The notes under the pieces were generated by a model. It did not search any database, was not told the origin of the DNA, and saw nothing but the letters and a program-made list of their open reading frames with translations. 9,059 bases of DNA from contig UQCY01000071.1 in NCBI GenBank assembly GCA_900539645.1, forward strand, positions 1-9,059, written 5' to 3'. Below, piece by piece: positions 5,717 through 9,059 of the stretch. The first letter of the stretch is position 1; each line of letters opens with the position of its first letter. This DNA is from an uncultured Clostridium sp. (GTDB taxonomy: Bacteria; Bacillota; Clostridia; Peptostreptococcales; Peptostreptococcaceae). Position numbers and translations under genes: made by a program.

Positions 5717-5752
5717 GAAATAGAGAATAATTTTGAAAGGGAGGAAACTTAA

Positions 5753-7558
5753 TTGTCAAGCAGACAGAGTAGAACAAGAAACTTTAGTATAATTGCACAT
5801 ATAGACCACGGGAAATCTACTTTAGCAGATAGATTAATACAGACTACAGGTCTTGTAAGCGAAAGAGATATGAAATCTCAGCTTCTTGATAACATGGATC
5901 TTGAGAGAGAAAGAGGAATAACAATCAAATTACAGAATGTTAGACTTAAATATACGGCTAAGGACGGAGAAGAGTATTATCTTCATTTAATAGATACTCC
6001 AGGTCATGTCGATTTTAACTACGAGGTATCTAGAAGTTTAGCAGCTTGTGAAGGAGCTCTTTTAGTTGTAGATGCAGCACAGGGTGTTGAAGCTCAGACA
6101 TTAGCTAATGTGTATTTAGCATTAGATCAGGATTTAGAAATACTTCCTGTTATAAATAAGATAGATTTACCAAGTGCTAGACCAGAAGAGGTAAAAGCAG
6201 AAATAGAAGACTATATAGGACTAGATGCATCTGATGCACCACTTATATCAGCTAAGAACGGAATAAATATAGAGGACGTATTAGAAGGAATAGTAAAACA
6301 TGTTCCAGCTCCAGAAGGAGATTCAGAAGCTCCTTTAAAAGCTTTAATATTCGACTCATACTATGATGCATATAAAGGTGTTATAGCTTATGTAAGAGTA
6401 TTTGAAGGTACTGTTAAAAAAGGCATGACAATAGAAATGATGAATACTAAGAAGAAATTCGAAGTAACAGAAGTTGGTGTTATGGCTCCTAATCCAACAG
6501 AACTTCCTGAATTATCTGCGGGAGATGTTGGTTATATAGCAGCTAGTATAAAAGATATAAGAAGTTGTCGTGTTGGTGATACAATAACTGATGCAAACAA
6601 TATGACAGCTGAAGCTTTACCAGGATACAAAAAAGCAACTCCGATGGTTTATTGCGGTATATATCCAGGTGAAGGTGAAAAATACGAAAACGTAAGAGAT
6701 GCTCTTGAAAAATTACAGGTAAACGATGCAGCTTTAGAATTCGAAGCTGAAACATCTGCAGCTCTTGGATTCGGATTTAGATGTGGATTCCTTGGATTAT
6801 TACACATGGAAATAATGCAGGAAAGATTAGAAAGAGAATTTGACCTTAATATAGTAACAACTGCACCATCTGTTATATACAGAGTTACAAAAACTGATGG
6901 AGAAGTTGTTATGATACAGAACCCTGCAAACTTACCTGAACCAGGTGAAATACAGATGATAGAAGAGCCTATAGTTAAAGGTGATATAATAGTTCCAAAA
7001 GATTTCGTAGGGGCTGTTATGGAGCTTTGTCAGGAAAGAAGAGGAACTATGCACAATATGGAATATATTGACGATAGAAGGGTTATGCTTCACTATGACC
7101 TACCTCTAAATGAAGTTATATACGACTTCTTTGATGCGTTAAAATCAAGAACTAGAGGATATGGATCACTAGACTACGAAATGAAGGGATATGTACCTTC
7201 TAAACTTGTTAAACTTGATATACTTATCAATAAAGAACAGGTCGATGCACTTAGCTTCATAATCCACGAAACAAAAGCATTTGTAAGAGGAAAAGCTATG
7301 TGTGAAAAACTTAAAAATGAAATACCTAGACATCAGTTCGCAGTTCCAATTCAGGCAGCTGTTGGAAATAAAGTAATAGCAAGGGAAACAATAAGTGCTT
7401 TAAGAAAAGACGTTCTTGCAAAATGTTACGGTGGGGATATCTCTCGTAAAAGAAAACTTCTTGAAAAACAGAAAGAAGGTAAGAAAAGAATGCGTCAGAT
7501 TGGTAGCGTAGAAGTACCACAGAAAGCATTCATGTCAGTTCTAAAACTTGACGACTAA
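5753..7558 (+). CDS. lepA: Elongation factor 4 (LepA), translational GTPase
   Basis: A 601-residue, full-length LepA, a ribosome-associated GTPase related to EF-G that acts on the translating or assembling ribosome. GTPase motifs are all intact: G1 AHIDHGKST (15-23), G2 ERERGIT (51-57), G3 DTPGH (81-85), G4 NKID (135-138) and G5 SAK (166-168). The EF-G-like domains follow, with [16 protein letters not shown] a LepA hallmark, and the LepA-specific C-terminal domain ends [20 protein letters not shown]...[10 protein letters not shown]. The start is a TTG at 5753, supported by GGGAGG at 5739-5744 and by the standard N-terminus [21 protein letters not shown]. Like rpsT it is set off by its own upstream region. 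A terminator follows 24 nt after the stop. Confidence 0.98.
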   Translation: MSSRQSRTRNFSIIAHIDHGKSTLADRLIQTTGLVSERDMKSQLLDNMDLERERGITIKLQNVRLKYTAKDGEEYYLHLIDTPGHVDFNYEVSRSLAACEGALLVVDAAQGVEAQTLANVYLALDQDLEILPVINKIDLPSARPEEVKAEIEDYIGLDASDAPLISAKNGINIEDVLEGIVKHVPAPEGDSEAPLKALIFDSYYDAYKGVIAYVRVFEGTVKKGMTIEMMNTKKKFEVTEVGVMAPNPTELPELSAGDVGYIAASIKDIRSCRVGDTITDANNMTAEALPGYKKATPMVYCGIYPGEGEKYENVRDALEKLQVNDAALEFEAETSAALGFGFRCGFLGLLHMEIMQERLEREFDLNIVTTAPSVIYRVTKTDGEVVMIQNPANLPEPGEIQMIEEPIVKGDIIVPKDFVGAVMELCQERRGTMHNMEYIDDRRVMLHYDLPLNEVIYDFFDALKSRTRGYGSLDYEMKGYVPSKLVKLDILINKEQVDALSFIIHETKAFVRGKAMCEKLKNEIPRHQFAVPIQAAVGNKVIARETISALRKDVLAKCYGGDISRKRKLLEKQKEGKKRMRQIGSVEVPQKAFMSVLKLDD

Positions 7559-7582
7559 TAAAATAGAATATAAAAATAATTT

Positions 7583-7615
7583 GGCTGTTGCATAGGTATG
7601 TGTAACAGCCTTTTT
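7583..7615 (+). terminator. Terminator after lepA
   Basis: GGCTGTT (7583-7589) pairs with AACAGCC (7604-7610). GCATA/TGTGT extends the stem with two G-U pairs to a GGTA loop (7595-7598), and TTTTT follows at 7611-7615. The cca start lies only 20 nt beyond, so either read-through or a promoter before the hairpin must feed cca. A TTGACG (7548-7553) and TATAAA (7569-7574), 15 nt apart, span the lepA stop codon and could be such a promoter. In that case the hairpin would sit at the very 5' end of the cca mRNA. Confidence 0.82.
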
Positions 7616-7635
7616 AGAAGATAGGAAGTGATTTT

Positions 7636-8973
7636 TTGATAAAATTACCAGAAACAACAGAGTATATAATAGAAAAAATAGAAAAAAATGGATTTGAGGC
7701 GTTTGCAGTAGGTGGCTGTATAAGAGATAGCTTACTTGGAAGAGTGCCAAATGACTGGGATATAGCTACATCTGCAAAGCCAGAAGATATAATGAATATA
7801 TTTGAAAATACTGTAGAAACAGGTATAGAACATGGTACTGTCACTGTGGTGATAGATAAGGAAGCATATGAAGTAACTACATATAGAATAGATGGGGATT
7901 ACACAGATGGAAGACATCCAGATAGCGTCGAATTCACAGAGAATATAGAAGAAGATTTATCTAGAAGAGACTTTACAATAAATGCCATGGCATATAATAA
8001 TTCTACAGGATTAGTAGATGTGTTTGGTGGTAGAGATGATCTTGAAAATAAGGTGATAAGATGTGTTGGCAATCCAAGAAAAAGATTTGAAGAAGATGCA
8101 CTTAGAATGATGAGGGGAATTAGATTTTCTGCACAGCTTGGATTTTCTATTGAGAATGAAACTTTTAAAGCGATAGAAGAGATGTCTGATTTGATATCTG
8201 CAGTATCTATTGAGAGAATAAATCTAGAATTTACTAAGACATTGATGTCGAATGCAAAAAAAATAATGATTTACCATGAAAGTGGTATATTAAAAAATAT
8301 ACTACCAGAGTTATATAATATAGATAAGGATGATTTTAATAGAGATTTTTCATCATTAGAGTTGATAAAAATGGGTGTTAATTGTGCCGATTTATGCAAA
8401 AAAGATTTAGCTTGTAGATTAGCTGGGTTCTTTGTTTATATAAATGAAGCAATAGGAATTGAAAATACTAAAAAAATACTCAAAAAGATGAGATACGACA
8501 ATAAAACAATTTCTAAGACTTGTGAGCTTTTAAAATACAGTATGAGAAATATTTCCAACAATAAAGAGGATTTAAAGTATTTACTCATGAAACTAGATAG
8601 TGTGGAAATGCTAGAAGATTTAATTGATTTAAAAGCAGCTGAAGTAGATACATATTTAGAAGAAAGAAAAAGTAAATTTGAAGAAAAAAGCGAAGAAGAA
8701 AAGAAAATTGAAAGTGTAGGAATAGAAGTATTAGAAGCATTTACAGTAGAAGCCCTAATAGTACTAAACAATGTAGAAAATACTTTAAAAGAAATTGTGG
8801 ATAACGGCGAGTGTTTTAGAGTTAAAGATTTAGATATAAATGGAAAAGATTTGATAGCAGCTGGAGTAAAACCAGGAAAAGAAATTGGAGAAATGCTAAA
8901 TAAAATCTTAAAAGAAGTAATAAAAAATCCAAGTATAAATAAAAAAGAAGAATTGTTAAAAATAGTAAAATAA
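7636..8973 (+). CDS. cca: CCA tRNA nucleotidyltransferase (class II)
   Basis: A 445-residue enzyme that adds or repairs the 3' CCA of tRNAs using CTP and ATP without a nucleic acid template. The nucleotidyltransferase domain has VGGCIRDSLLG (25-35) and the metal-binding pair Asp40/Asp42 in NDWDIAT (39-45). RRDFTINAMA lies at 110-119, and the nucleotide-selecting EDALRMMRGIRF at 153-164 carries the EDxxR element of class II enzymes. The C-terminal half is helical and highly charged, fitting the body and tail domains. I see no HD phosphohydrolase motif, as in the Bacillus-type enzymes. The start is a TTG with AGGAAG at 7623-7628; the next residues IKLPETTEYIIEKIEKNGFE fit the family. Poly(A) polymerase shares the fold but is less likely in a Firmicute. 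No terminator is seen in the 86 nt left after it. Confidence 0.93.
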   Translation: MIKLPETTEYIIEKIEKNGFEAFAVGGCIRDSLLGRVPNDWDIATSAKPEDIMNIFENTVETGIEHGTVTVVIDKEAYEVTTYRIDGDYTDGRHPDSVEFTENIEEDLSRRDFTINAMAYNNSTGLVDVFGGRDDLENKVIRCVGNPRKRFEEDALRMMRGIRFSAQLGFSIENETFKAIEEMSDLISAVSIERINLEFTKTLMSNAKKIMIYHESGILKNILPELYNIDKDDFNRDFSSLELIKMGVNCADLCKKDLACRLAGFFVYINEAIGIENTKKILKKMRYDNKTISKTCELLKYSMRNISNNKEDLKYLLMKLDSVEMLEDLIDLKAAEVDTYLEERKSKFEEKSEEEKKIESVGIEVLEAFTVEALIVLNNVENTLKEIVDNGECFRVKDLDINGKDLIAAGVKPGKEIGEMLNKILKEVIKNPSINKKEELLKIVK

Positions 8974-9059
8974 ATAAAATTAAATATATCAAAGTTAAAA
9001 AATCTATAAATATATGCCTTGTTTGAGTATTTCGATAAAAATAGAATATATAATTAAAT

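Noticed and set aside
8974..9059. Possible terminator or gene after cca
   Set aside because: No stable inverted repeat with a T run and no start signal can be seen before the window ends.

Overview
The window is an AT-rich, low-GC Gram-positive chromosome segment with strong AGGAGG-type ribosome binding sites. Protein content and gene order point to the Firmicutes, most likely Peptostreptococcaceae or a close anaerobic relative. That family-level guess rests on the feel of the proteins and codon use, not on a search. All large open frames match ordinary chromosomal families, and no phage, plasmid, IS transposase, CRISPR, tRNA or rRNA is visible.

Layout. (1) Positions 1-1455 (+) hold the C-terminal end of a DUF2156 protein followed 9 nt later by an Eis-like GNAT acetyltransferase with an SCP2-like tail, closed by a bidirectional terminator. 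(2) Positions 1525-2070 (-) hold bioY, the biotin-binding S component of an ECF transporter. Its promoter carries a probable BirA operator. The 321-nt gap to the next gene (2071-2391) contains that promoter/operator cluster and an AT-rich leader for comEC. (3) Positions 2392-4702 (+) hold a short ComEC/Rec2 channel gene overlapping holA (DNA polymerase III delta) by 41 nt. (4) Positions 4703-5090 (388 nt) have no credible gene but are full of secondary structure: two large stem-loops whose loops are complementary to each other, then the rpsT terminator. (5) Positions 5091-5357 (-) hold rpsT (ribosomal protein S20). The 395-nt divergent gap 5358-5752 holds its promoter, an A-tract-rich stretch and a probable lepA leader. 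(6) Positions 5753-7558 (+) hold lepA (EF4), then a terminator, then cca (tRNA CCA-adding enzyme) at 7636-8973. The last 86 nt (8974-9059) are AT-rich and show nothing I can call.

How it fits together. comEC-holA-rpsT(reverse)-lepA is the conserved Firmicutes block. In Bacillus subtilis the sporulation genes gpr and spoIIP lie between rpsT and lepA, and hemW-hrcA follows lepA. Here gpr and spoIIP are absent and cca sits where hemW would be, which suits a non-sporulating lineage. Most genes serve replication, translation or tRNA maturation; bioY and the acetyltransferase pair are independent units.

The most unusual part is 4714-5018. A hairpin with a GC-rich inner stem and a second hairpin with a 22-bp perfect stem carry loop segments that could pair with each other over about 21 bp, in antiparallel nested order. 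This could be a structured 3'UTR/sRNA or the remnant of a small palindrome-ended mobile element. The sequence alone does not decide.
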